From positions 70,637 through 134,636 of the forward strand of contig MU129029.1 of assembly GCA_014904985.1 (NCBI GenBank): a stretch of DNA of 64,000 nucleotides, given 5' to 3'. The DNA is from Hydnum rufescens UP504. Taxonomy: Eukaryota > Basidiomycota > Agaricomycetes > Cantharellales > Hydnaceae. Shown here piece by piece: positions 35,834-47,583 of the stretch (position 1 is its first letter; every line of letters starts with the position of its first letter). The notes under the pieces were generated by a model. The model had not been told where the DNA came from and made no database searches. It saw only the letters and a program-made list of their open reading frames with translations. A program made the translations under genes and the position numbers.

Positions 35834-37694
35834 ATGTCCATTCCTCTTACTGCGATACCCCCTGGGAGAGATCGATCAGGACGCTTCGATTCCATAGATC
35901 AAAGTGATTCTCAAAACGAAGAAGAGGTTTCTGATAACGGCACGTTTCGCCCTCAGCATCCCAATGCCTTGCGTAGTACCCTGTTTGAGAGCGCCGACCC
36001 CAATGAACCAGATTCGGTCCACTCTCCGTTCGTATTACGGGGTACGATTGAAGTGGAAGCACTCTGATTATTATTATAGGCTAAGGCATACCCTTTTCGA
36101 TCTGCTCGAAAACCCAACTTCCTCCTCCGCTGCTTTCCTCGTTCACGTATTCAGCACCTCCTTGATCATTATTTCAGCCCTAGTTACGGTGATAGAGACG
36201 CTGCGACCATTTCACAAGACCCCCAGTCTAGTATGGTTCGGACTCGAGACTGCACTTGTCGTCTGCTTCACTGTGGAATACATGTGCCGATGCTTTGCGC
36301 ATTCGGAAACTTGGCGGGGTCTATGGGACTGGTTGCGGTCATTTTTTGCACTAGTCGACCTGCTTGCGATATTACCTTACTATATCGAAATCGCTGTGCG
36401 GGCTGATACTGTATGTCCTTCCCCCATCGTCCGCCCATATTACGGCCAACGGTCTCTGCTCCCTCTAGACCGCTTTCTTCCGGTTCTCAATTCTTAGGAC
36501 ATTTCGCCTTCTTCGTGTTTTTCGTCCTTTCCGATATAGCAACACTATACTCCTGTCTGGACGATCTTATCTTGTTCTATCTTTGACTGGAATCCTAACT
36601 GTCTATAACCTCCAGTACTATCGAAGTCATGTATCTCAGCATGAAAAGGAGCAAAGAGGCACTGCTGGCCCTCGGTTTCTTTGTGTTAATGGCCGTCATT
36701 GTCTTCAGCACATTATTGTGACTGCTTTCTCTTAACATGACCTTCATTGGGGAGACTTTTAATCGCTTGAATACGTAGATATTTCGCTGAACGGGGGGTG
36801 TGGGACGATGCACTCGAGACTTTTGTAGACTCAGATGGCGATCCTAGCAAATTTGAGAGCATACCTGCTGCAGCTTGGTATGTTTATGGAATATTCGGCC
36901 CTGACAGATGTTGAACTTACGAAGATCTAAATACAGGTTCGTTCTCGTCAGTGCGTAATGTGGCATGTCCATGGTATTGTTTTTTGGTTCCTCACAGTTC
37001 GTGTTTTGGTCACTCAGCAATAAGCACGGTCGGGTACGGGGAGACCGTACCAAGGTTTGGACGTTCGAATTTTCCCTGTCACGAACTGACGTGTCTGACT
37101 TCGCTGTGTTTTCCACCTCCCAAGGACATTCCTGGGGCGTCTCATCACACTTCCCCTATTAATATTTGGCCTCTTGGTTATTGCACTCCCTTCGTTCGTC
37201 CTCGGACGGGAGTTCTCGGCTATTTGGGAAGGAATGATGTTGCGAGGCCAGGTAAGAAACAAAGCATCGCCTTTATAAATTGACACAACGCATTTCCCAT
37301 TTCAATTGTTACTTTCTAATCCCACTCACCTCCGTCTCCCAAGATGCCGACACGCACTCATTCAGATTCGATCTCCGAATTTCTCGACGCGCAAGCGCAG
37401 GCTCGTCTACCATCTCGGCGTGGACGGCACGCTCGGCAGGAAGGCAGTGGGGATCCAGAATCGTCGAGTGCTGCCGTATTCGGCGAGTCATCCGTCGTCG
37501 ATGGTGTTCGGGCAGGCCTTCTTCATGGTGGAATCACCGATGACGATCCATCTGGGGCCACCGGGCTTACGAATCGTAAATTGGCGCGAAATCAGCAGGT
37601 GTTGAGTAAACAAATCGAGGAAATCATGGTGATATTGCAGGGCATACAGGAGAAAATGGGTGTAGATAAGAGTCCGCCCGTTGCAGATAGTTAA
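35834..37694 (+). CDS. Voltage-gated potassium channel (Kv type)
   Basis: Six-transmembrane K+ channel. The cytosolic N-terminus starts MSIPLTAIPPGRDR. S1 lies in SAAFLVHVFSTSLIIISALV, S2 in VWFGLETALVVCFTVEYMC, and S3 in FFALVDLLAILPYYIEI. S4 (about 36465-36545) has arginines at every third position (RFSILRTFRLLRVFRPFR). S5 follows in EALLALGFFVLMAVIVF, then the selectivity filter STVGYGE (37023-37043), and S6 in LITLPLLIFGLLVIALPSFV. The C-terminal tail is hydrophilic with a predicted coiled coil near KLARNQQVLSKQIEE. Introns at seven points match phase, using A|gtgcgt before TISTVGYG. The first exon reaches VLRG and joins LRHTLFDLLE only if the run GGGG at about 36038 had one more G, so a homopolymer loss is suspected. 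Likely plasma or vacuolar membrane. Confidence 0.85.
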
Positions 37695-38017
37695 ACCTCA
37701 AAAAGATATTATAAGAGAACACCAAAGCTTCTCGGGGACGGAGGCCCTCGGACACCCGCCCGTTTTATAGTGCACCCAGAGCCAAAAAAACCGCCTCAAG
37801 GGAACCAGATAATGGATTGAATATCCCAGGTAAAGCACAATATATCTGGCCTCCGGGATGTACCAAAACTTGATTGCCTAAGGTGATTGCATGCATGTAT
37901 AGCGAGTGACGATATCTTATCATACAGATGAATTTCGGCATAGGTAAGGGAGGCCCAGAGAAATGTGATGCGAAGGGAAGAAATGCGCATACTGCGGAGG
38001 ACAGGGATGAGCGCCTC
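37695..38017. other. Convergent 3' spacer
   Basis: About 320 bases between the Kv and eL38 stops; nothing but 3' UTR-like sequence is seen. Confidence 0.4.
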
Positions 38018-38466
38018 TACTTCTTTGCTTCGACTTTTGCGCTCAAGTCCTGAACATTTAATCCTGTAGAGAGAGGACCCGTGTTGTTTGGCTAAGAACA
38101 CGGCACTAGTCGCAAGCATCAGCGTAGGGCATACCTGGTGGTAGGCTGGATTTGAGCTTTTCCGCTTTCTCGGCATCATCAAGCACAAGCGTATACAAAT
38201 ACCGCGAGCATCGGAGCTTCAGTTTGATAGGCGCCTTCGCACCCGGCTTCTTGCTCGCGGCAGCCCTCTTTATGCGTACAGCTGAGGAACACAGACACAG
38301 GATGAGATTCTCGGTCGGTCGTGAATAGAAAATTGCACCGACACTTCGCATCCTTCCGGCGTGCAATTGCGATGAATTCCTTGATGTCGCGGATCTCCTT
38401 GGGCTAAAAGAATATGGGAAAGCGTAAATGGTAGCACAGCGAGGTTCGCGGTGAGACGATCACCAT
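38018..38466 (-). CDS. RPL38: 60S ribosomal protein eL38
   Basis: Small protein of the large ribosomal subunit. Four exons: the first is the ATG alone (38464-38466, then gtgatc), the second starts [20 protein letters not shown], the third [11 protein letters not shown] through [19 protein letters not shown] and [11 protein letters not shown], and the last [15 protein letters not shown] followed by TAG at 38018. The [10 protein letters not shown] and KAEKLK..LPPG blocks are diagnostic of eL38. Total 84 residues, near the usual 70-80; an insertion [12 protein letters not shown] lengthens the middle. All phases agree. An ATG-only first exon is common in fungal ribosomal genes. Confidence 0.95.
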
Positions 38467-40393
38467 TTTGGAGGAAAGGTCAGTGTCTGCTGTATAGTCC
38501 GGATGCAAATAACGGGATTTGGCGAAGAGAGTCATCCCACTTCTGCCCATGGTTATTCTTGTGCTATGCCTGCGACGGCACTCTGTGTCTCTCTTTCTTT
38601 CTATGGATAGCAAGGTTAATACTTAATCTACCCTTTTCGCTATGTGGTGATTCGCCAAGTGACGATCATGTTGGATTACGGCCGTGAGCTCCCCCTCGCC
38701 GAGCCTAATAGGACTGTCATATCGGCATCGCCAGCTCGTGCTCTCCTATGTTCCTCTCCATCTATTTCAAGCTTTCTCGACATTCAAACACTGGACTAAC
38801 TTTGGTCAGTATCAGTATTCCATGCGTCAAAAGCCCGTCAGAAAATAAGGGTGGTTGGACCCATGATCTCTTTGATGAATCAATATTAATTGCCAGCCGC
38901 AGTCGGGAATACTTCTGGGTGTTTATTGTCAATGCATTTTTGCACCGTCGACCGAGTAAGTTTTTTACGTTGGCAGGGTCCCTGATAGTGATAGTAAAAC
39001 ATAACGGAGGCTCGACAAACTTGAGGTAGCCAAATCTCACGAAGTAGGGTAATCTACCTGGCGGTGCGTCCCCGTTCAGTTCGAGGGCCAAAACTGAAAG
39101 CATCATTGGACTTCCCAAAAGTCGCTAGAAAATCCGATCCCCTTTTCCCAAAGCCAAATCACCAACCTATATCACATTCACATATAGCAACCCAATTGTA
39201 TTTGCCTCGCCTTCCTTGTCTTGTTCTCCTTCTCCCCTCTTATTATTATTTTTTTGATGCCTTCCCCTCATTTTCTTCAAGTGCAATTTTCACACCAATA
39301 CGCCGAGTTGTTGAGCACTATATGCCTTGCACAAATCAGTGCTAAGAGCATCGCTAGACTTCCGTTAGCGGGAAGACTGTCCCGAGACCAACCAAATTTT
39401 GTCCGATATTCCCGGCAGTTCTCCTATAACCATCAGGGGTCATACGTTGTCACTTGTGACATATCATATCTGCTGGAATTGGACCACTTATTCGCTTCAG
39501 AATAAGCTAAATTTTTCTGAGAACCTCCTGTCTTGTAATTCTTAAACGAAAAAGCACCCCAAATGATGCTGTATGCTCTGTTATGTCTTGAATATCACCG
39601 GTTCAGGCAGCCTTCTCCGTGAAAGGCGAATCCCCAAAACTTGCAATGCCGGCCTCGATCTCCCGGAAAGCAGGTCATCCATCGGAGATATATAATTGGG
39701 TATGCTGAATTCCATCCCAGGCTCTGGTTCATAGAGGAAATATAAAATCCCTTGGAGGGGCTGAAAAGACCGGGCTGTTAACCGAGCTACTTGTACCACA
39801 CACTCTCCCTTTGTGCTCATTGAGCGCTTCACAGGAACCCAGTACAATGTATGGAGAACATCCGCCATGAATTCGTCGTAAATTCTTGCATATGCTCGTT
39901 CGGGGGCCTTCGTCAGATGGTTCCAGGTTTCGTGCTCCTGAAACAAGGAAAGAACCTGCCCAGACCCCTCTCATGGTCTAATGTAGAAAATTGTGAAGTA
40001 ACTCGTTCATTGATACGACTAGTTGCTGTCACTAGCATCAACCTCCGTTTTGTTTCCACGCAAATGTGCGCAACATTGTGTTGGAGATTGGGGAAAGAAT
40101 TGACCCCCTTGTGCTAATCCTATTTTAAGCGATGGATTAAAGGTTGGTCGCTGCGTGTCTATTTGGGCGCCCTTTTAGATCTGTTTCACCATTGCAACAT
40201 TAAGGCCGGTCCACTGAGGAGTCGAGGCCACCGGAGCAATTGATCCGGCAATGTCCGACACAGACATGGCATAATTGTTTCCGCGTCCGGAGCGAACAAG
40301 TCTTCTTCACCCACTGTCGTGGTTGAGTTTCTATGAGCGCGCAATATCCTAGTTTCCCCCAGAGTGATACCCCTTTATCCCGACCGCCCATCG
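38467..40393. other. Intergenic, one unrecognised frame
   Basis: A minus-strand frame at 39581-39946 (121 codons, ERAYARIYDEF..., PMDDLLSGRSR) is fairly clean but has no domain I know; it might be a small hypothetical gene. The rest, including the PDK1 promoter, shows nothing. Confidence 0.4.
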
Positions 40394-43140
40394 ATGGCAC
40401 TTCACGGCCAAGAGGCCCACAATGTTGACCTCAGCATACCAGCAAGCTCCGGCTATGAGCCCTCACGTTCTTCAGATCCTTCCTCATCACCTGTTCTCAA
40501 CCTTCTCTCATCGCTATCGAGGAATACAAGCGTAATATCCTCATCTAGCTCTTCCTCCTCTTCTTCCTCTATCGTTCTAGCTCCCCCCAGACCCCTCCGT
40601 TCGTTCTCAGGTCAGTCTCATGGGAGCCGTAGCCCCCACAATGGCAGCCGAACTCGTCCGCACTCTCCTCCAAGTCCTCGCACCCCTCGACCACCTAATT
40701 ACCTTCAGCGCCAGCTAGGCTTAGCTGACCCACCAGAGGTCGCACTTCCACCAGCTGGCCTCCCCGACTCGTCTGGAGTCCCAACATTGGTCCCTAATAT
40801 TGCGCCTACTCACCTTCAGCCCCCTCGCATTGTAAGTAGCAATGCCGTGAAACGGGTATATTCGGCAGATGACTTCGAGTTCGGTGATGTTTTAGGCGAG
40901 GGCTCCTATTCGACGGTGAGATTGATATCAATCAGGTCCCATCGCATTTCTTAAATGCGCCCTACCCGTGTACAGGTCCTGTCCGTGACGCATCGCCGAA
41001 CTGGCCAAGTGTTCGCCCTGAAGGTGTTAGACAAACATCATCTACAGAGGGTAAATAAAGTCAAATATGCGTATGTAGAGAAGGATACTCTGGCCAAGCT
41101 CAGTAATGCGGGACATCCTGGAGTAGTCAAACTGCATTGGGCATTCAGTGATACTAGCAGTCTATGTACGACCTTGGTTCCACCTAACGAAAGTGCCTCA
41201 CCCTGATCTATTGGGTTCTTGCTCTAGATTTTGTTCTGGACAAGGTCAACAATGGGGAATTGATGACCAAAATTAACGTGGTGAAGTGATTTGTCTTGTC
41301 TCCCTCGATGGTCATCCTAAAATTGTATCGGTAGCTTGGTTCGTTATCCATCGATTGTGCAAGGTATTACGCCGCTCAGATGGTTGACACTGTCTCCTGG
41401 ATGCATGACTTGGGTGTTCTTCATCGGTTCGTTCCCGCAGAGTTTCATGTTCTTTACTTAGCTAATCACATACTCCATATTTAGAGATATGAAGCCGGAG
41501 AATGTGCTGCTGGATGATAATATGCGCATAAAGATCACCGATTTTGGCACTGCTAAAATCTTGGATGAGAACGACTCAAGTGAGTGGGAACGCTTGGTAT
41601 CGGCGGGGACATTCCTGATCTCGAACTACAGGTGGTGGGACGTCTTCCTTCGTTGGCTCCCCTGGCTATATCAGTCCTGAATTATTAATTTCATCCACTT
41701 GTGGGAAAAGGTAGCTGTCTTGCGTTGATTTTCTTTACCCTCCCGCATTCATATTTACTTGTTACAGCGCCGATTTCTGGCTATTGGCTGTATTCTGTTC
41801 CAGATGATATCTGGCGCTCAGCCCTTCAAGGCATTGACATCCTACTTGTCAATGGAGAAGACAAGGAAAGCAGAATACGCGTTTCCCGAGGGGTTTGATC
41901 CCATCGCCCGAGATCTCGTTGAGAATCTCTTGGTGCTTGAGCCTGCGGGACGATTGGGGGATGTGGCTCGAGGGGGGGTCTCGGCTCTGCGTGCCCATCC
42001 CTTTTTCGCTCTGATCGACTGGGGCACACTTTGGACGTCATCCGCTCCTGTTTTAAAGGCTGGACTTGTGAAGCGCGAGGCAGAACAGGAACAACGGGAC
42101 GTTGATGAGGACCACGAAGGAAATGCTACAGATATTGGGGCCGCTTGGAACGCCCTGGTCCGTGATCTCAGCGAGGACGAAATGGGCGGGCCGGACGACG
42201 ACGATGACGAACAAGCAACTATAGGCGATCCCAGTGAGCGCCTACCACAAGTGGATGAATCAACCCCGTTGCGCTTTCCATCAGATGACAAGGATGGAGC
42301 ATCCCTCGAAGACGAGGGGGCTGCTGGTCTGATCTCTGCACATGAGGCTCCCACGGGTGCTCCGGTCGTGCCGGAGTGCCCGCCTCTAGCATCTCAATCG
42401 ATATCTCTTGTGTCGTCAGATAGCCCTGGTTTAGACGCTTCAACGAAATGGTGAATTTCCCATTTATTATCCCTGTATCATCACTCATCGTGAATTGGCA
42501 TACAGGGAGCCTTTCCTCCTAAGCGGTGAAAAGGTTGTATTTTCGTCTGCAATACGCGCTCGCCGGCGAGGCATCCTCCCTGCACGCCTTAAGCCTCGCG
42601 TCCTCGTGCTTACTGATCAGCCCCGTTTTCTCTGCTTCAAGACCGTTACGCCAGGTATCGATGGAGGTGTCAATGAGCGCTTGAAGATCAAGAGCGAACT
42701 CAGTTTTGAGGCCCCCCGCTTGTTATCCCCGGCATCATGGTCAACTAGAGTAGGTCCTAGTTTGGAGGCTGGAGGAAGCAGTGCAGCAAGGGAGTCAGCG
42801 ATGAGGCTGGCGATGTTGTCTACCAGCGTTCCAACGACGTCCACGATCACTGAGCGCTCACGAACTTTGAGCTCTTCGACGGGGATAAGCAGAAGAGGTC
42901 GTAGTATCCAACGCCGAGATGCGAACGTGGTGAGAAGTGTGGAACTCAAGGGTGATCGATCCTTCGTCATCCAGACGGTGGGTTCTTTGCTTTTTCCGGC
43001 GCTGAAATTGACTACTGACACCACTCTAGGACCGCAAAAGGTACACGTTTCTCGCGGACGATCAAATTCTTGCTTCCAACTGGGTTCAGAAAATCAAATT
43101 TGCTATGACCTCTCGATCTGGACCCAACGGTCCAACGTAA
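40394..43140 (+). CDS. PDK1/Pkh-type AGC protein kinase with C-terminal PH-like domain
   Basis: Master kinase that phosphorylates the activation loop of other AGC kinases. A serine-rich N-terminus (including a long polyserine run) is followed by the kinase: DDFEFGDVLGEGSYSTV (glycine loop), VFALKVLDKHH (catalytic lysine), HPGVVKLHWAF, YFVLDKVNNGELM, LGSLSIDCARYYAAQMVD, HR then DMKPENVLL (catalytic Asp), ITDFGTAKI (41534-41560), GTSSFVGSPGYISPELL, DFWAIGCILFQMISG and ARDLVENLLVLEP with RLG. The PH-like domain begins REPFLLSGEKVVFSSAI and ends FLADDQILASNWVQKIK. In DFWAIG one G is missing at 41779-41780 (TGGG read as TGG), which breaks the frame in an invariant block. A true pseudogene is unlikely given the intact remainder. 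Start at ATG 40394. Confidence 0.9.
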
Positions 43141-45757
43141 TAAAAGCACCTAATGTAGCCTCTGCTAAGACCCCTGACTTTGACTAATGGGTTCGAATTC
43201 TTTTGTGTATTTCTTCCATCGGTGAGTGGATTGTGATCATCGATCTGGATGCGGAGATTGATGCCACTGCCTCAACAAGCTCTTTTCACGGCCCGTATTG
43301 GGAGCCGTCTTGTTTATATCCCGTGTCAGGCTGCCGGCAGGCGCTGACAGCGGTCTCGAGCTAGGTAATTATGAATGTGAATGCAGGGATACCCCTATGT
43401 GTGATATGAGTTTTGCCATGCGAACGGGGTTGGGTTGATCGTGGAGAGTGCTTTTTGGCAGTGTGATGTGTCTGGCCAGAGTAATACGTTACAGATATCA
43501 GATCATCTCTGCGAATTGTAATTTCGTGGTACAATCCTTTGCACTGTCATGCCTGTCGTCCGTCAATGTTTGTTGAGGGCGCAGAGGTGATGAGGAATGC
43601 CCCAAGGCGGATTATACCCTCACTCATTCCCAGAAGCGTCTCGGAGACATAGGACACAATGACAAGTATTTTGGTGAAGACAGGTACTGTATTGCATTTG
43701 GGCGCATTACCTCCTCAATTGTCCTATCGCATGCTCACATCCACACAGCAGGAATCCTCGTTGTTGAGAACTCTCGCGTCACTTAAACCAGATATCACAT
43801 GAAAGAAAAGACGCTGGCAAAAACGACTCAAAAGCAACACAATGAGTCGGGAGTCGGTCGGCCTACGGGATAGGCAGTGCTGGCGCTTTGAGTCAGAGAG
43901 GAAACAGGGGGAGGGGGAGAGGGGGAAGCCGCCACAGCTCCCAGAAGAAATAAAAAAAGAACATTGATAGCATTGCCGCCGAAGCCACAGAGCGGCTGAC
44001 TCTGTGTGGCCTGACTTCAGGGGTGTGTATTACAGTACCGTCCAAGTTATGAATGCGCGCACCGAAAGGATTTCCACGAAGAAAGACTAAGGGGGGAAGA
44101 CGGACTCCCTACCCAATTATGGGACAAGCTGCCAGCCTGTGAATAAAGCTACAGCTGGCCCGCGGGAGATCCATGCCACGAATTCTGATTATGCATATAT
44201 ATATGTGCGGTGAAGCCACCCCGCGGTCAGATCGGGTCGGACAGCTGCTCTGCGGCGTATCCAAAATGAAGCCCGATTCATCTTGGCCGCGGTTGAAGTT
44301 CCGGGCACTTTCGATCACTGCGAGGACACATGGGTAGCGTAGTACTATTCCAACGTCGTCAGAGGCTCGGGTCACGCGTCACAAGCACCGTCACACTCAA
44401 TAAGGAAATTGTCTTATGTAACAAGCGTCCCTGAACCAGGTTTCATGGAAATGTGTCACTTGGTGCCTGAACAGTTCGCCTGCAGTATCCTTCCGATTCT
44501 TTCGCTTGTTGTTTGTTTGTTTGTTTTTTTATATCTAGGCGGAGCCCCTCTTGCTGGCCTAGCCCAAAGGTACCACTTAAAAATCAAACGAACGTCCCCG
44601 TAGGGCCACATAACTACACCATCGTTCTCAATGGCTCGTTATCGCAGATTGGAGAATATACACATGAACAGCCAGACATTTCGAGTTGTCTTGATATGCA
44701 CCTCTAACTAACTTGACGGAGGCCCAAAGATTCAGCGTGATCTATGTATGATACATATGTCAATGCCCTCAGGACCCATGACACAGACAATGCAGTCAGG
44801 GAGGATTATCGAAGTCGTGGTTTGGAACTCAGTACTGTATACTTATTCCACGAGTATCATCGGCATGAAAATCCGATCGCTGTACGTTCTGAAAGTAACA
44901 TGGCTTGGCGCAGTCAAGATTGACATTTAGGGGAATTGGCTTCTTGTGTCTTGAGGAAGTTCCCTTTCGTGTCATGGCTGTGCGTGGGCCACTTTTCCAT
45001 TTTTATTTAGTGGCATCATTGACTGGGGGAGCCTTCCAGAAATTGGATGGACTAGGGGCGTACGGTGGACAGATCATGAGAAGGATTTTAATTTGATACT
45101 TACGCGCGCGCCACGATCGGCAGTAGGAGATTCTGCGCACACTACGAACAATGCCAAGCGACCGAATTGAATAGGCCAGTCCATTTCAAAAGAGACGAGT
45201 CTCCGACTTTTGCGGTTTGGGCAAATGCCGCGGTCTTTTCCGGCACCTCTCCCAGTGACGATTGTTAGTGGCGCCAGGTTCTTTATCGCAGCAGTCCCGC
45301 AATAAGTATTATATTCTGACGGGTCGTGTGGTTTCTCGTCGCGCGCGTCTCGCGCGCATTCCGTGCGTGTCTGCACCACCCCTTTGGAAATGACTCACTG
45401 GACTTCTCTGTGTGAACCTCCTTTCCCGCCTCCTCTCCCAATCCACCGCTCTAGTTCCCTGCTGGGATTATTAGTCTCAACTATCAGGGAAATGGATCAC
45501 GCTGGAATTGCCGCTATGTATGGGAGTCTTTCATCTAAAGTCGAATCAATTCTTTGCCCTATGACTAGCTGGATTTCGGCCTTTTTACGCTGTGACTCTT
45601 TGCTGCGGCGATGCCCAGTGTAATATGCGCGCGTCAACAACCAAACCCTTGCCCTGATGTTTCTGCAGGGGGATAAAAAGGCCCATTTTCATGGAAGTGG
45701 ACCCCCCATCGAGCTCAAGGCGTACTGAGCAAGAAATCGAGTGCTTATCATCCAGAA
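43141..45757. other. Gene-poor 2.6 kb
   Basis: No supported gene. Purine-rich runs (GGGGGAGGGGGAGAGGGGG, about 43905-43925) and a CG-alternating stretch near 45335-45355 are the only notable composition features. Short plus-strand frames at 44409-45096 and 45363-45623 lack recognisable motifs. Confidence 0.4.
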
Positions 45758-46197
45758 ATGTCCACCCTCGCCGTGAGTGATTTTGGACTCTGCTAAACCA
45801 CCTCCTCACTGCGTTGGGCTGAATCAGTCGAATAACTCGAACGAACTCAATAATATTCGCAATCAACGAGAGGGTTGGGTCCTCGAATGGGTTAGATTCA
45901 TATTTTTCCAAGCTGCTGCTCATCCCCCACTCTTTAACTCTTTTTGAACTCAACTTAGCATGAGTATGAGGGACTGGAGTCAACTACGGTGTCCTTTGGA
46001 CTTGCATCGCTTTTCGTGCGTCCATGCGCTGCCTGCCAATTTCTTTTCTCCGTTTCGCATAGACCCTGATGTTTGGTATCTGTACTGCAGTAAACGGCCA
46101 GGAATTTGGGTCCGCGACAGATACGAAGAAAGCGCGTGCTAAAGACCGTGCTGCTAAGGCTGCATTGCAGAGGCTTGGGTATCCCGTTGACCCGTAA
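45758..46197 (+). CDS. Mini dsRNA-binding-domain protein 1
   Basis: A single dsRBD and little else. Exon 1 is MSTLA (ATG 45758), splicing at GCC|gtgagt to SNNSNELNNIRNQREGWVLEW; the next exon reads HEYEGLESTTVSFGLASLF; the last reads VNGQEFGSATDTKK and ARAKDRAAKAALQRLGYPVDP. The order ELNN..LEW, then a beta strand, then VNGQEFGSA and a basic AAKAAL helix is the dsRBD fold (about 75 residues in all). Intron positions in the domain mirror those of the second copy 1 kb to the right, indicating a paralogue. The junction to the last exon lacks one base for a perfect phase, possibly a missing G before gtgcgt. Confidence 0.65.
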
Positions 46198-47203
46198 CTC
46201 CTCTTCGTTTCCTCGCGGACTTCGTGGACTTTTTCGTCGTTCCATTGCTATAGACATTCGCGGCCCTAAATACTAATGGACCATGACCTGTATTGGACAC
46301 GTGTATCGTATCTATCTTGTATCCTGGATCTAATCTTGTATGCCACGATATGATGTCTATGCGAACCACCTCGTGGTGCGTGCAAAGCAAGAGGGCTTTC
46401 AATTGTAATCGACTAACTGTTCTAGCTTAATGGCCCAAACATATTTTTTCGTGTAATCCACACACACTTGTACAGTCTGATGTAGAATCGATGTTGTTCG
46501 TTGCCCCAGTCCGGCATCTCGATTTACTCTGATCTTGTCTTGAGCGATAAGGCTATGTACCTTCACTGAGGGATCAGCCGACCAGGCAGACGTTCTTGGT
46601 TCCCACGAACTTGATGTACTAACCCCGCGGCCAGGTCCCTACCGAGATCGATGTGGCTTTTACTCAATAGAGTGGGGTTATAGAGGGTTGTAGTCGTGTT
46701 TTCAGGGCTGATGTTCTTGAAGTCCAGCGAAATATCGAATCGAAGGCCTCGCTGTACCTCATGCGATATCACTTGCACCCTCTCAGTCCTTCCCGGTCCG
46801 GTTTATGGGCACGTTTCTACGTTCGCTTTCGTAAAGACCCCTGAATTTTTTGACGTGCGCGCGGGTTTGAGATAGGCGCCTCAATACCAGGCAGGTTCTA
46901 CCGAAATACGATCAGTAGACATACTCTACCAACGGTCGGACTAGACATAAATTGCATGTGTACTAGATCTAGAAATCATCTGTTTAAGTAAGGAAAAAAC
47001 CGGCGTAGCGCCACTACTCCACAGCGTGCTGAAAAAAAATGAATTACAAATCCATTGAAATGGGGCGCTTGGGGTATTTGGCAATACGGTCACTGGTCAA
47101 CTTCAAGATCGCCGCTGCGGTGTTTATGCGACCGCTCTTCACCTTCTTTAAATCTCTCGTACTTGCAATCTTCCGTCTCACTTCTCAATCTACCGTGATC
47201 ACG
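46198..47203. other. Spacer between the two dsRBD genes
   Basis: About 1 kb with no gene recognised; the frame at 46563-46778 (minus) is unremarkable. Confidence 0.4.
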
Positions 47204-47583
47204 ATGCCTATGGATCCTAGCAGGATGAATGCTACGTCTTCTATGCAGCTCAATAACTTGGCCGTCCGCGAAAGGTGGTCACTTCAGTGGGTAAGCAAGC
47301 GCGCGCAACTGCGTTTGCCAGCAAACCCGCTCCTTGGACGTATTGTTTACGCGGCCTCCCCGAACCACTGGCAGAGAGACTCCCAGCACAGGGGCCCGGA
47401 CGGTGACCTCATATGGGCAACCCTCGTGTACGGTGAGTTTCTGCAGGGTATTTTATGCGTGGACATCTGACTGATTCGACAGTCGACGGAGAGCCCTTGG
47501 GGTATGGTACAGGGAGGAGGAAGGGGCACGCACATGATATGGCCGCGAAGAAAGCCCTGGAAACCCTAGAGCAGCGTGTATGA
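47204..47583 (+). CDS. Mini dsRNA-binding-domain protein 2
   Basis: An 81-residue protein consisting of one dsRBD. Exons 47204-47290, 47375-47432 and 47483-47583 join perfectly in phase. Residues 16-29 are LNNLAVRERWSLQW, followed by RDSQHRGPDGDLIWATLVY, then VDGEPLGYGTGRRKG and AAKKALETL, the helix-strand-strand-strand-helix order of dsRBDs with the basic GxxxKKxAxxxAA-type RNA-contact helix (here KGHAHDMAAKKAL). No RNase III or other catalytic domain is present. It could sequester or tag dsRNA or regulate an RNAi enzyme; both are guesses. Confidence 0.75.
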
